NCBI RefSeq assembly: GCF_019753045.1
Contig: NZ_JAIELN010000007.1
Coordinates: 186,001 to 250,000, forward strand
Length of the DNA: 64,000 nt
Origin: Hyphomicrobium sp.
GTDB lineage: Bacteria; Pseudomonadota; Alphaproteobacteria; Rhizobiales; Hyphomicrobiaceae
Direction of reading: 5' to 3'
Positions 18,725 through 27,125 of this stretch are shown here, one piece after another. Positions within the stretch are counted from its first letter, which is position 1; each line of letters starts with the position of its first letter. The notes beneath the pieces are model-generated. The model saw nothing but the letters and a program-made list of their open reading frames with translations, did no database searches and was not told the DNA's origin. Made by a program: the position numbers and the translations under genes.

Positions 18725-19978
18725 TTACTCGGCTGCGACGCTCACGTCGGGCCGTTGTGTCTCTTGCAATCGCAAACCGGCTTCGCGCTCGGTGACGTAG
18801 TTGCGGGTGAGCGGCACGGCATCGAGCCGCTTCGCCAATTGGATCTGAAACACCATCAGGCCGCCATGCCTGAACGCAGCCTCAAACCCTGCTAGATAAA
18901 ACTCCCACATTCGGCAAAATCGCTCATCGTAAAGCATGGCGGCGTCGGCGCGTCGTGAGACGAAGCGCTCACGCCATGCATTGAGCGTTTGGGCATAGTG
19001 AAGCCGCAGGATTTCGATGTCGGTCACGATGAGGCCCGCTCGTTCTACCGCCGGAAGAACTTCGGACAATCCGGGCAAGTAGCCGCCAGGGAAGATATAC
19101 TTGGCGACCCAAGGATTAGTGATAGTCGCCCCGTCGATACTGCCAATGGAATGGAGAAGCATGACACCGTCATCGGCAAGGAGATCGGCCGCCTTGGAGA
19201 AAAATGCATCGTAGTGGCTGAGACCAACGTGCTCGAACATTCCGACAGAAACGATGCGATCGAACTGACCCTGGATCGCCCGGTAGTCCTGAAGTCGAAA
19301 GTCAACCGCGCCTGCGAGTCCTTTTTGGACGGCTCGTTTGCGCGCGATCTCGAGCTGCTCAACCGACAGCGTGACGCCCGTCACCCGAGCGCTGCATTGC
19401 TCAGCAAGATACAGCGCCAACCCACCCCACCCGCTTCCGATATCAAGGACATGTTGGCCTGGCTCGACGATGAGCTTCGCCGCGATATGGCGCTTCTTTG
19501 CAAGCTGAGCCTCTTCGATGTTTTGTTCGGGGTGCTCGAAATAGGCGCAGGAGTACTGGCGATCGGGATCGAGAAACAGATCGTAAAGGCGGCCGTCTAG
19601 ATCATAGTGATGAGCGACATTGCGTTTGGCTCGGCGTTCGGAATTGCGCTGACGGACTGATCGAAGAACCTTGCGGACGCTCGACCGTATCCTCAACAAA
19701 CGTGTCTGCGGCTGGAGCCCAAGATTGCGCGTCGCGATCAACAGCAAATCGTAAATCGAGCCCCGCTCGATAACGAGGCGACCATCCATATAGAGCTCGC
19801 CTAGGGCCAGCGGCGGGTTCGACAGCAGCCGGAGCTCCGCAGCCCTGTCGGCAAAGCGGATGGAGGCGAATGGTTCTTTTTCATTTCCAAAGACGCGCTT
19901 CGCGCCGGACGCACCGATCGCTTCGAGAGTTCCGTCCTTGATGAAACGTTTGAGGAAGGCAGCCAAAAGACGGTTCAT
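18725..19978 (-). CDS. cfa: Cyclopropane-fatty-acyl-phospholipid synthase
   Basis: A 417-residue enzyme that uses S-adenosylmethionine to convert unsaturated phospholipid acyl chains to cyclopropane forms. Family features: NVAHHYD (120-126), YSCAYF (142-147), the SAM-binding HVLDIGSGWGGLALY (176-190), and the C-terminal FCRMWEFYLAGFEAAFR. Length fits the shorter SAM-dependent CFA synthases. Its start overlaps the DUF3141 stop by four bases, so both are made together. Cyclopropanation protects membranes against acid and oxidative stress by family knowledge. Confidence 0.95.
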   Translation of the reverse strand: MNRLLAAFLKRFIKDGTLEAIGASGAKRVFGNEKEPFASIRFADRAAELRLLSNPPLALGELYMDGRLVIERGSIYDLLLIATRNLGLQPQTRLLRIRSSVRKVLRSVRQRNSERRAKRNVAHHYDLDGRLYDLFLDPDRQYSCAYFEHPEQNIEEAQLAKKRHIAAKLIVEPGQHVLDIGSGWGGLALYLAEQCSARVTGVTLSVEQLEIARKRAVQKGLAGAVDFRLQDYRAIQGQFDRIVSVGMFEHVGLSHYDAFFSKAADLLADDGVMLLHSIGSIDGATITNPWVAKYIFPGGYLPGLSEVLPAVERAGLIVTDIEILRLHYAQTLNAWRERFVSRRADAAMLYDERFCRMWEFYLAGFEAAFRHGGLMVFQIQLAKRLDAVPLTRNYVTEREAGLRLQETQRPDVSVAAE

Positions 19979-21792
19979 GCCCGGCCTCCGTAAATGCTGG
20001 CGAACGCGCGCTCTTCAGCGGCATCTCGAACCCTCTGAAGCGTTTCCCAGGAGGACGAGGTCTGGGCAATGAGCTGTCGCTCCTGGGCGATCAAAGGATG
20101 ATCGTCGGATAAGGGCTTGCGATCGTTCGAAATGATATCAGCCAAAGTCGAAAAAGCGGCCATCCACGGAGCGAAACTATCTGAAAACATGTAGCGGCTG
20201 GTCCGCATGGGATGAAGCCATTGCGCCGCGAGTGCGATCCAAGGATTGCTCATGGCTTGGACCCAAGGGCTGAAGAATGTGCGATAGACGCCTTCATTGA
20301 ACTCCGAGACCTGACGAACCCGGTCGAAAGTTGCGCGCGGATAGTCGAACCGGATATCCTCGACATTCCGAGGCTCGAACCGCACCGAATATTGATCGCG
20401 GGCGCAGTCGGGATCGCCGGTCGGATGATCGATTTTCATCTCATAGAGGCCGGGGGAAAGCCGTTCGATCTCGGGAAGATTTTCGAGGATGGCGCGGTGT
20501 TCGAACCGCACGACTTTCGCCGACACAAATATGCCGAGGTGACCTATTTTCTGATCGGTGAGATAGACAATCCGCTGGTTGCACGCCTTCAGATCTTCTG
20601 TGCTTCTATAGACGGCGGGGATCCAGCCGAGAGCTTGGTGCGGAGGCGTGATGTTGTCGCCGTAAGACGCAAAGATGACGAGCGGATTACGAATTTTGCG
20701 CAGATCGACGGCGCAGCGCTCGTCAAGCCGTACCTGCCCCTGCTCAAGCTCGTTGCCGATGAAAAGGTCCTCGACTGTGGACACGATCTCTTCGCGGCTC
20801 AAGCGATAGAAGCCGCCCCACCAGCGTTCGAAGTCGAGAAACCTGTCAGCCTCGGTGTCGATCCTTGTGAACAGGTTGGCGTATTTTTCGAAATACGAAT
20901 TGCCGGGTTTAAGATTCTCGAAATTCTGCACAAGCCACGCGCCATCGAAACGCCCGCCGTTGACGTCTGCCAGAAAGTGGTTGAGCCACACGCCACCGAC
21001 GAAGCCGCCTGTCATCCGCATCGGGTTCAAGCCTGGCTCGCCAGCCCAATACGAAAGTGGCGAACCATTGAGGACCGCAGCTCCGACTTGCTGTTCGCAA
21101 TCCGCCGCAACAAGCGCCGCAGCCCATCCCCCCTGACAGTTTCCATAGAGAACGGGACGCTTGCCATCGTGGCGCTCGGCCACTTCCGCAACGAATCGGC
21201 CAAGCGCCTTGATGACGTCGCCTAGCGTTTGGCCCTTACAAGGCTCCGGAAAGAAAACGACGAAGTATACGGGGTGGCCAGTGTGCAGGGCGGTCCCGAC
21301 CTCCGAGTCGCGCTTGAAGCCACCGATGCCCGGCCCGTGCCCTGCCCGGGGATCGATTATGAGAACCGGGGGCTTTGCGAGATCGACGCAATCGTCCCAG
21401 CAGTCATCACCGGCCTCCGTGATGCGCAAGAGAGCGTAGTTGACTGGACGCTCAAACTGTCGGGCATCGAGAAGCGTTTCATATTTGAAGTTGAGCAACG
21501 GCGGCAATCCGGCACGCTCGTGATCCAGCATGTTGTTGGCGCGTTTTCTCAGCGTATCGAAGAACAAGATCGTGCGTTCCAAGACGTCCCGCTGGTAGGC
21601 TAGGAAGTCTAGCGCGCTGGCGGCTGCCGGGGTTGGCTGGTCAACGGCCACGGCGGCGCTTGTGGCGACCACCTGCGTCAATCCATTCCGGCCCGGTCTC
21701 GTTTCTGCATGTTGGGTCGTTATTGCGGAAACAGAAGCCAGCGGTGCTTTTGTTGTCTCCGCATACGCAACGGATGTTTGGCGGGTAGGCAT
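19975..21792 (-). CDS. DUF3141 alpha/beta-hydrolase related to PHA synthases
   Basis: A 605-residue protein. The alpha/beta-hydrolase core shows GHGPGIGGFK, the PhaC-like nucleophile box GNCQG (217-221, Cys219), and later SYGDNITPP and KIGHLGIF, which probably carry the acid and His of the triad. A long C-terminal extension (about 430-600) is typical of DUF3141. The first 50 residues are Ala/Thr-rich with no clear signal. The function of DUF3141 is not established; a role in polyester or lipid metabolism is suggested by the box. Overlaps cfa. Confidence 0.88.
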   Translation of the reverse strand: MPTRQTSVAYAETTKAPLASVSAITTQHAETRPGRNGLTQVVATSAAVAVDQPTPAAASALDFLAYQRDVLERTILFFDTLRKRANNMLDHERAGLPPLLNFKYETLLDARQFERPVNYALLRITEAGDDCWDDCVDLAKPPVLIIDPRAGHGPGIGGFKRDSEVGTALHTGHPVYFVVFFPEPCKGQTLGDVIKALGRFVAEVAERHDGKRPVLYGNCQGGWAAALVAADCEQQVGAAVLNGSPLSYWAGEPGLNPMRMTGGFVGGVWLNHFLADVNGGRFDGAWLVQNFENLKPGNSYFEKYANLFTRIDTEADRFLDFERWWGGFYRLSREEIVSTVEDLFIGNELEQGQVRLDERCAVDLRKIRNPLVIFASYGDNITPPHQALGWIPAVYRSTEDLKACNQRIVYLTDQKIGHLGIFVSAKVVRFEHRAILENLPEIERLSPGLYEMKIDHPTGDPDCARDQYSVRFEPRNVEDIRFDYPRATFDRVRQVSEFNEGVYRTFFSPWVQAMSNPWIALAAQWLHPMRTSRYMFSDSFAPWMAAFSTLADIISNDRKPLSDDHPLIAQERQLIAQTSSSWETLQRVRDAAEERAFASIYGGRA

Positions 21793-21804
21793 ATTTGACT
21801 CTCC

Positions 21805-22098
21805 TTAAGCGCAGCGAGAAGTGAAAAAGTTGAATAGGGACCCGAAGACGAGGGCGACGTACCAGCCGTAGGCAAGAGTCTCGATCAGGCCGAGCAGGAT
21901 GCCGAAGGGGGTCCATTCAAAGCCCGGGAAAAACTGGAACCATGGGAGGTGATTGCTCACGTCGGGAACGAAAAGCCGGAGTGCGACGCAGAGGAGATAA
22001 GTGACAGCGAAGAAGATGCTCAGGCTCGTTCCGAATACGCCGATAGGCAATCCCGAACGTGTATCAGTCGGTCGAGCAGGGGCTTGATGGATACTCAT
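21805..22098 (-). CDS. Small membrane protein, DUF5676-like
   Basis: A 97-residue protein with two hydrophobic helices (about 20-45 and 62-90), FFAVTYLLCVALRLFVPDVSN and LLGLIETLAYGWYVALVFGSLFNFF. It resembles the protein at 5974-6264 in length, helix spacing and the YGW(F/Y)V motif. First gene of the DUF3141-cfa run, 12 bases upstream of DUF3141. Confidence 0.8.
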   Translation of the reverse strand: MSIHQAPARPTDTRSGLPIGVFGTSLSIFFAVTYLLCVALRLFVPDVSNHLPWFQFFPGFEWTPFGILLGLIETLAYGWYVALVFGSLFNFFTSRCA

Positions 22099-22281
22099 GA
22101 CAAAGTCCTCACGGGGTTAGGCGAGTTTGCTTCCGTCCGGAGCTCACCCGGCTCAAGTTTGATTTAGTCGCGCCCTTGCGCAGGTCGCCTCTATCGGCGC
22201 CAGGCGGATCGGTGTTCGCATCCACCACCCCGAGCTTCCTTTCTTTGGATTGGCGGCCTGGCGGAGCGCTCATTTGACACT

Positions 22282-22311
22282 TTGACGCTAATGTCTCCAA
22301 CGATAGGAGAC
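22282..22311 (+). promoter_or_regulatory. MerR-type dyad and -35-like box upstream of hmrR
   Basis: TTGACG (22282-22287) is followed by a perfect inverted repeat GTCTCC-N7-GGAGAC (22293-22311) directly upstream of the MerR-type gene. MerR regulators bind such dyads within promoters of unusually long spacing. No convincing -10 box was picked out, so the exact promoter is uncertain. Confidence 0.5.
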
Positions 22312-22339
22312 TCCAATCACGTCTTAGCGAGGCCTGCAC

Positions 22340-22744
22340 ATGTTCCGTATCGGCGACGCCGCACGACTGTCGGGGATAACCATCAAACTGATCCGGTATT
22401 ATGAGAGCGTCGGTCTCCTCAGGGTTGTCGACAGGCAAACGAACGGCTACCGGACCTACGAACTGCGTGACGTCCACGAGCTCCGCTTCATCAAGCGAGC
22501 ACGGTTGCTTGGCTTTCCAATCAAAGAAATTAAGGAACTCCTCGAGCTTTGGCGCAACAAGCAACGGCGCAGCCATACAGTCCGCAGGCTGGCCGAGGCA
22601 CATCTCGCCAACCTGAATGCCCGCATAAGGGCTTTTGAGGGCGTGACTGGCGTTCTGGAGCGTCTGATCAATGCTTGCGAGGGGAACGATCGGCCCGATT
22701 GCCCCATCCTGGATGAGCTCGGAGCAGAGGAACAAATCGATTGA
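22340..22744 (+). CDS. hmrR: MerR family copper regulator, HmrR/CueR type
   Basis: A 134-residue regulator with the MerR helix-turn-helix start FRIGDAARLSGITIKLIRYYESVGLL, a long dimerisation helix, and the C-terminal metal loop ACEGNDRPDCPIL. Two Cys in this C-x7-C arrangement are characteristic of Cu(I)/Ag(I)/Au(I) sensors of the CueR/HmrR group. It is divergent from the DUF5676-DUF3141-cfa run and is a second copper sensor in addition to the CsoR-type protein. Confidence 0.93.
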   Translation: MFRIGDAARLSGITIKLIRYYESVGLLRVVDRQTNGYRTYELRDVHELRFIKRARLLGFPIKEIKELLELWRNKQRRSHTVRRLAEAHLANLNARIRAFEGVTGVLERLINACEGNDRPDCPILDELGAEEQID

Positions 22745-23025
22745 GTTATCGCAGCCTATTTCGTTGGCGCCGCTCTGCTTAGACGTGTCTGCAAACTCGA
22801 ACATTGGCATCATCCTCACGCGCGTATTTCATGGGGGGCCGACCCGCGCTGTTGCTCGTGCTGCAATTGAAAGATGCAGCTTCCGGCAAGGTGCTCAGAA
22901 AAGATCAGTGTCAACCGCGAGCTAAATATTTTGAGCTCGCCGCAAGTGCCACTTGCACGCCTGCCAGACGGAGCCGAAAAGGTGGCGCAGTGACCAGGGC
23001 TACAGCAGTTGAGACGACGCTCGGG

Positions 23026-23451
23026 TCAGACTCGCGGAGGAGGAAGGTCGGGGGCAACCGACACAGCGAGATGGCCAATGAAGGCCATTGCGCACCAAGA
23101 ACCCAACGAGGGCGGGCTTGGCGTGGAGTTCTCTGCAGGAATCAGCCCTGGCGCCGCGCAAGAGGGGCAATGCGTGCCACCGGCAATTGAACCGCAACAT
23201 CCGTCGGAACAGCAATCCCCATCGCAGGGATTCATGGAAATCACGAAGCTGTTTGCAACAATGATGGCTCGCTGACTATCCAACCGATCGAGCGTCATAG
23301 CCTCCTTGATTTGACCCGACGTCAGTTCGTTACCAAATGGAGATTTTGAATAGGAATGACCAGCGTGCGCCAATGAAACCTCTGGCGCTAAGGCCATGAA
23401 CACAAGGCTTATCGCCAACAGCAATCCCCTTGCTGTAATTGATTGGCGCAT
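23026..23451 (-). CDS. Secreted Cys-rich hypothetical protein
   Basis: A 141-residue protein with a strong AGGAGTGACCG site before the ATG and a Sec signal peptide (LLLAISLVFMALAPEVSLAHA). The mature start HAGHSYSKSPFG is followed by a dense Cys cluster, NPCDGDCCSDGCCGSIAGGTHCPSC. No known family recognised. Secreted Cys-rich proteins recur in this island (26059-26397, 32247-32648). Metal binding in the periplasm is inferred. Confidence 0.65.
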   Translation of the reverse strand: MRQSITARGLLLAISLVFMALAPEVSLAHAGHSYSKSPFGNELTSGQIKEAMTLDRLDSQRAIIVANSFVISMNPCDGDCCSDGCCGSIAGGTHCPSCAAPGLIPAENSTPSPPSLGSWCAMAFIGHLAVSVAPDLPPPRV

Positions 23452-23958
23452 CGGTCACTCCTGACGCCCGAGGAGGGCCGGAAAGGGTCACATTACTACA
23501 AGTACCAATATGCCTGCGGCTTGGCCCTTGAGCTTTGATTTACCTCAAGCGTCGTCCATAAAAAGTCTGGAGCACTTGTCGCACGCAGCCTTTACCAACG
23601 TAGTACCAACGTAGTACCAACGTAGGTCCTGTCTCAAATTCTGCCAACACCACCAGTTCGGTCGTCCTTGGGAACGGGTCAAGCCTTGAGAACTCGGTAA
23701 TGGCCGGTTGCCATTCGCCTCTCTCAATGCCGCCTTATAATTAAGCAGATTGCCGATTGAAATGGCGCGATCATAAACAGCCCATCGCCATCGTTGGAAT
23801 GTCGCAAGTAGCACTAACTTATTGAGAGTGAGCGGCTTTCTCATGCCAAATCAGCCGCACGTCCCGTCAAGTATGCTGGCACGGTCCGTGCCTCACTTGT
23901 CTCGAACCTTAAAAACCTGTCGAGTAGTTCTCGGCGATTGATGGGGAGAAGAGGCGTG
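23452..23958. other. Intergenic region between divergent genes
   Basis: About 500 bases between the Cys-rich gene and the ABC transporter. A minus-strand frame at 23545-23844 has no recognisable features and runs through the tandem repeat, so it is not called. A weak hairpin CTTGAG-N11-CTCAAG lies at 23527-23549. Nothing else was seen. Confidence 0.5.
23593..23625. repeat. Three tandem copies of an 11-base unit
   Basis: TACCAACGTAG occurs three times head to tail without mismatch. It may mark slippage or a remnant of an inserted element; no function is evident. Confidence 0.85.
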
Positions 23959-25725
23959 ATGATCACAGTGCGCGAGCAGGCTTTCGCAGTCTGGCGGCTG
24001 GCGGTCCCGTACTTTCGGTCAGCGGAAAAATCCGTCGTCCATCTCGGGCCTTTCGGACCCTACCGCGTCAAGGAGGGCTGGATTGGCTGCTGCCTGCTAT
24101 TGGCAGTCATCTGCGCCCAGTGCGGGCAGATTTGCCTCACGGTCTACTTCAATCAATGGAACGCCGTCTTTTTTGATGCACTTCAGAATAAGGATCTACC
24201 AACTTTCTGGCGGCAGCTCCTTGTCTTCTCGGTCATCGCCGCTGCCTTCATGGTCATCGCGGTTTACCAGCTCTATCTCAGTCAGTGGCTCCAGATTCGC
24301 TGGCGGCGGTGGATGACGCATTACTATCTCGACCATTGGCTTGACGATGGCCTGCACTATCGCATGCGGCTAAGTGGAGATGCCACGGACAACCCTGACC
24401 AGCGCATCGCCGACGATATCGCACAATTCGTCGATCAAACACTGACGCTTGGCATTGGCCTGTTGTCCGCGGTCGGAACGCTGGCGTCGTTCTGTGTCGT
24501 CCTCTGGGGTATCTCGAATGAGGTTCCACTCTCGATTTCGGGATACGATCTCGCCGTACCAGGCCATCTGGTGTGGATCGCAGGCGCATTGGCGCTTTTG
24601 GCCACTGTCGGTTCCCACCTCATCGGCCGGCGGCTCATCGGCCTCAACTTCAATCACCAACGCCTCGGCGCCGATTTCCGCTTTGGGCTGGCGCGCGTGC
24701 GAATGCATTCGGAACAAGTTGCGCTCATGCGCGGTGAGCGTGTCGAGCGTGGTCTTCTGACTGACCATTTCGTGAGCATTGTCGCCAACTGGCATGCGAT
24801 CATGGGCCGACAGAAAATTCTCACGTTCTTCACGGCCGGTTACAATCAGATCGCGGTGATCCTGCCGTACATCATCCTTGCCGGCCCATTTTTCGGGGGC
24901 CGTATTCAGCTCGGAACGTTGATGCAGACTGTGGGCGCATTTGGCCAGGTCCAATCGTCGTTCTCATATTTCGTCAATATTTATTCGAGCCTCGCCACGT
25001 GGAAGGCCGTCGTTGATCGGTTGGTGGGATTCGAAAGCCAAATCATGCTCGCCCGTGATCCAATGTCGAGACGCGGCGTCAAGGTAGGGCAAGCACAATC
25101 CGAGGTGGCGCTTTCCGTAGCTGATGTGCACGTCCAAACCCCCGACGGAACGCAACTTCTCGCCCGTACGAATTTCGTGGTTGAGGCAGGGAAGGCTCTT
25201 CTGCTGAAGGGCCCGTCGGGATGCGGAAAGACGACCCTATTTCGCACAATCTCTGGCTTCTGGCCGCATTCCCAAGGTGTCGTTGCGCTGGCGCCGAATG
25301 CACGCGTGCTCGTCGTCCCGCAAAAACCTTACTTGCCGCTTGGATCTTTAAGGACGGCGGTCGCCTATCCTGCAACGGCGTTTGATGTTCCAGATGAAAG
25401 GATAAGCGACGCGCTCGGCAAAGTCGGTCTTGGTTATCTGCTCCAATCTCTAGATCGAGTTGAGCAATGGAGCGATGCTCTCTCCCTTGGAGAGCAGCAG
25501 CGTATCGCCTTTGCCCGAGCTTTGCTGACGAGACCCGATGTACTGTTGATGGATGAAGCGACGTCGGCGCTCGACGAGCTATCCGAGGCCGCGCTGTTTC
25601 GTAGGCTTAGGGCTGAACTCCCTGAGGCCGCCATCGTCTCCGTCGGTCACCGCTCAAGTCTCAGCACCTTGCATCACGACTCGATAAACCTTGTTTCACC
25701 TTTGGCGATGGCTCAAACAGCTTAG
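23959..25725 (+). CDS. ABC transporter with fused permease and ATPase, YddA/SbmA-related
   Basis: A 588-residue half-transporter. Start taken at the ATG preceded by GAGAAGAGGCGTG; an upstream ATG/TTG would add six or seven residues. The N-terminal membrane part (about 1-340) has the ABC_membrane_2 style: FNQWNAVFFDALQNKD, LQIRWRRWMTHYYLDHWL and DNPDQRIADDI. This is shared with SbmA/BacA and YddA. The ATPase has GPSGCGKTT (about 418), SLGEQQRIAFARAL (about 509) and LLMDEATSALDE. Relatives move peptides or vitamins. The substrate here is unknown. It stands alone and points away from the metal operons. Confidence 0.92.
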   Translation: MITVREQAFAVWRLAVPYFRSAEKSVVHLGPFGPYRVKEGWIGCCLLLAVICAQCGQICLTVYFNQWNAVFFDALQNKDLPTFWRQLLVFSVIAAAFMVIAVYQLYLSQWLQIRWRRWMTHYYLDHWLDDGLHYRMRLSGDATDNPDQRIADDIAQFVDQTLTLGIGLLSAVGTLASFCVVLWGISNEVPLSISGYDLAVPGHLVWIAGALALLATVGSHLIGRRLIGLNFNHQRLGADFRFGLARVRMHSEQVALMRGERVERGLLTDHFVSIVANWHAIMGRQKILTFFTAGYNQIAVILPYIILAGPFFGGRIQLGTLMQTVGAFGQVQSSFSYFVNIYSSLATWKAVVDRLVGFESQIMLARDPMSRRGVKVGQAQSEVALSVADVHVQTPDGTQLLARTNFVVEAGKALLLKGPSGCGKTTLFRTISGFWPHSQGVVALAPNARVLVVPQKPYLPLGSLRTAVAYPATAFDVPDERISDALGKVGLGYLLQSLDRVEQWSDALSLGEQQRIAFARALLTRPDVLLMDEATSALDELSEAALFRRLRAELPEAAIVSVGHRSSLSTLHHDSINLVSPLAMAQTA

Positions 25726-25757
25726 GACCGGAACGAAATTTCGTCGACGAGCGAGAG

Positions 25758-25790
25758 CAGGCCCGCGGCAGAGCCACGGGCCTGTCTTGT
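25758..25790. terminator. Probable bidirectional terminator
   Basis: A perfect 8-base stem CAGGCCCG/CGGGCCTG with an 11-base loop (25758-25784), followed by a T-rich TCTTGTT. It lies between the convergent ends of the ABC transporter and the small secreted protein, the expected place. Confidence 0.75.
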
Positions 25791-25793
25791 TCC

Positions 25794-25958
25794 TTACTTA
25801 CCTGGTTGAGGGAGCTGCGGTCCCGGTTGTGGAACCATTGGGCAACCGCCGCGCGTGATGGGCATTGGGCAGGTCCAATTGCCCGCTTGCGCCAGCCCGG
25901 CGAAGCCGGTCACGGTCACGACGCCGAGGAGCAAAGCTCCGATTATCGATTTCATCAT
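25794..25958 (-). CDS. Small secreted protein, Pro-rich tail
   Basis: A 54-residue protein starting MMKSIIGALLLG, with GGAG upstream. It has a Sec signal (cleavage near AQAGN), then NWTCPMPITRGGCPM with two Cys and a tail PQPGPQLPQPGK. Last gene of the Cus-type run on the minus strand. Function unknown; the two CPM motifs could bind Cu(I). Confidence 0.6.
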   Translation of the reverse strand: MMKSIIGALLLGVVTVTGFAGLAQAGNWTCPMPITRGGCPMVPQPGPQLPQPGK

Positions 25959-26058
25959 TTTCGGTTCTCCCGAGTTTGGGATGATTGTCACGTCACCACG
26001 CACGCTTGTGTGCGCGGCATGGTTGCGAGCTTCACGGCTCGCCACGTCAGGTCTTGGT

Positions 26059-26397
26059 TCAGGCCCGGGGAGGCGGAGTGGGCGGCTTTACAAGCAACGA
26101 GTGCAGGACAATGCCGTATCGCGTTGATGCCGCCGGACGAGAGACTGGAGGTACACCCGCACCATTGGGTAGGATCGCGCAGTTGATGAAACAGTGGTTC
26201 ACGCATCCGGCCGCGGTCCCGCATTGCGGCATTGTTCTGCAACCAGGCATAAACCTGTCGCACGGGCAGTGCGAAGGATTGCTGGCGCTCATCTCCGCGG
26301 TCATCATGCACGGCTTCGCCATTGCGACGCTGGCAAACGGCGCAAAGGCCGTGATCAGCGACAGCAGCAGGGCAAGTATAGTGCGGTGCAAAGTCAT
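26059..26397 (-). CDS. Secreted Cys-rich protein of the Cus operon
   Basis: A 112-residue protein with a Sec signal (TILALLLSLITAFAPFASVAMA). The mature part has eleven Cys, with CMMTAEM, HCPCDRFMPGC and CGTAAGCVNHCFINC. The C-terminus is Pro-rich (KPPTPPPRA). It resembles the protein at 32247-32648 in having a signal, a Met-rich then Cys-rich middle, and a Pro-rich end. The two flank the cusBA genes. Periplasmic copper capture is plausible but inferred. Confidence 0.65.
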   Translation of the reverse strand: MTLHRTILALLLSLITAFAPFASVAMAKPCMMTAEMSASNPSHCPCDRFMPGCRTMPQCGTAAGCVNHCFINCAILPNGAGVPPVSRPAASTRYGIVLHSLLVKPPTPPPRA

Positions 26398-26522
26398 CGG
26401 ACTTACCTACCTTATAGCTCGCAATCGGCTGCCGAAATTTCAAGATGAATAGTTCTGCTGCCGGCACTCGCGTAGAAATCACGGTCATCTCCATCATTTG
26501 CTCATCCAGGGCCTCTCCGCAG

Positions 26523-26642
26523 TCAGTTGTGAGACCGCAGGTATTTGATCAACGCCGCAATCGCCAGAACGAGCGCGATGATGGTGAGTAGCCCGAGGAG
26601 GCCCATTCCCCACATCATGCCCCCCATGCCGTCGTGCAGCAT
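26523..26642 (-). CDS. 39-residue membrane miniprotein downstream of DUF411
   Basis: Starts ATG six bases after the DUF411 stop. MLHDGMGGMMWGMG is followed by a transmembrane helix (about 15-33) and KYLRSHN. It is clearly related to the 34-residue protein at 10191-10295: shared M-x-HD start, MWGMG, Leu/Ile/Val helix and KY end. It is also in the same position after a DUF411 gene. This repeat makes it a credible gene although very short. Confidence 0.75.
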   Translation of the reverse strand: MLHDGMGGMMWGMGLLGLLTIIALVLAIAALIKYLRSHN

Positions 26643-26648
26643 CGAGGC

Positions 26649-27086
26649 CTACTCCTTGGCGTAGATGGGCGCAGGGCCATCGTGGCCTGTGATGGTTAGA
26701 ACCTCGAAGGGGTCTTCTTTGGTTCCCGACATCCCAGGCGAGCCTTGTGGCATGCCGGGGAGCGAAATGCCCTTGATGTCGGGCTTTTCCGCAAGCAGCC
26801 GCTTGATCGGACCGACCGGCACATGGCCTTCAACAACGTATTTGCCGATGACCGTGGAATGGCACCCTTCGAGGTCTTCGCGCACGCCGTACTTTTGCTT
26901 AATCAGCGTCATGTTGGGATGTTCGATGACGGTGACATTGAAACCGTTGGCGCGAAGATAGTTGGCATAGCCGTCGCAGCAGACGCAGCCGGGATTCTTG
27001 TACAGTGTGGCGGCGATTTTTTCCTCCGCCGCCGCGAAGCCGGAGGCAAAAACCAAAACGATGACTGCGAATAAGAAGCGTTTCAT
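26649..27086 (-). CDS. DUF411 periplasmic metal-binding protein
   Basis: A 145-residue protein with a Sec signal (FLFAVIVLVFASGFAAA) and a DUF411 domain: YKNPGCVCCDGYANYL, GCHSTVIGKYVVEGHVPVGPIKRLL and MPQGSPGM. It is related to the protein at 9657-10136 with the same Cys arrangement. Located just after cusA (39-base gap), which fits a copper or silver partner of the RND pump. Confidence 0.92.
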   Translation of the reverse strand: MKRFLFAVIVLVFASGFAAAEEKIAATLYKNPGCVCCDGYANYLRANGFNVTVIEHPNMTLIKQKYGVREDLEGCHSTVIGKYVVEGHVPVGPIKRLLAEKPDIKGISLPGMPQGSPGMSGTKEDPFEVLTITGHDGPAPIYAKE

Positions 27087-27125
27087 GTGAGTCTCTCCCT
27101 TCCAAAAATCTAAGACGGAGCAGGT

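Noticed and set aside
20212-21225. Plus-strand frame of 337 residues
   Set aside because: Antisense to the DUF3141 gene, which has clear catalytic motifs and operon overlap.
23545-23844. Minus-strand frame of 99 residues
   Set aside because: Passes through the 11-base tandem repeat, has no family features, and similar nonsense frames overlap it.
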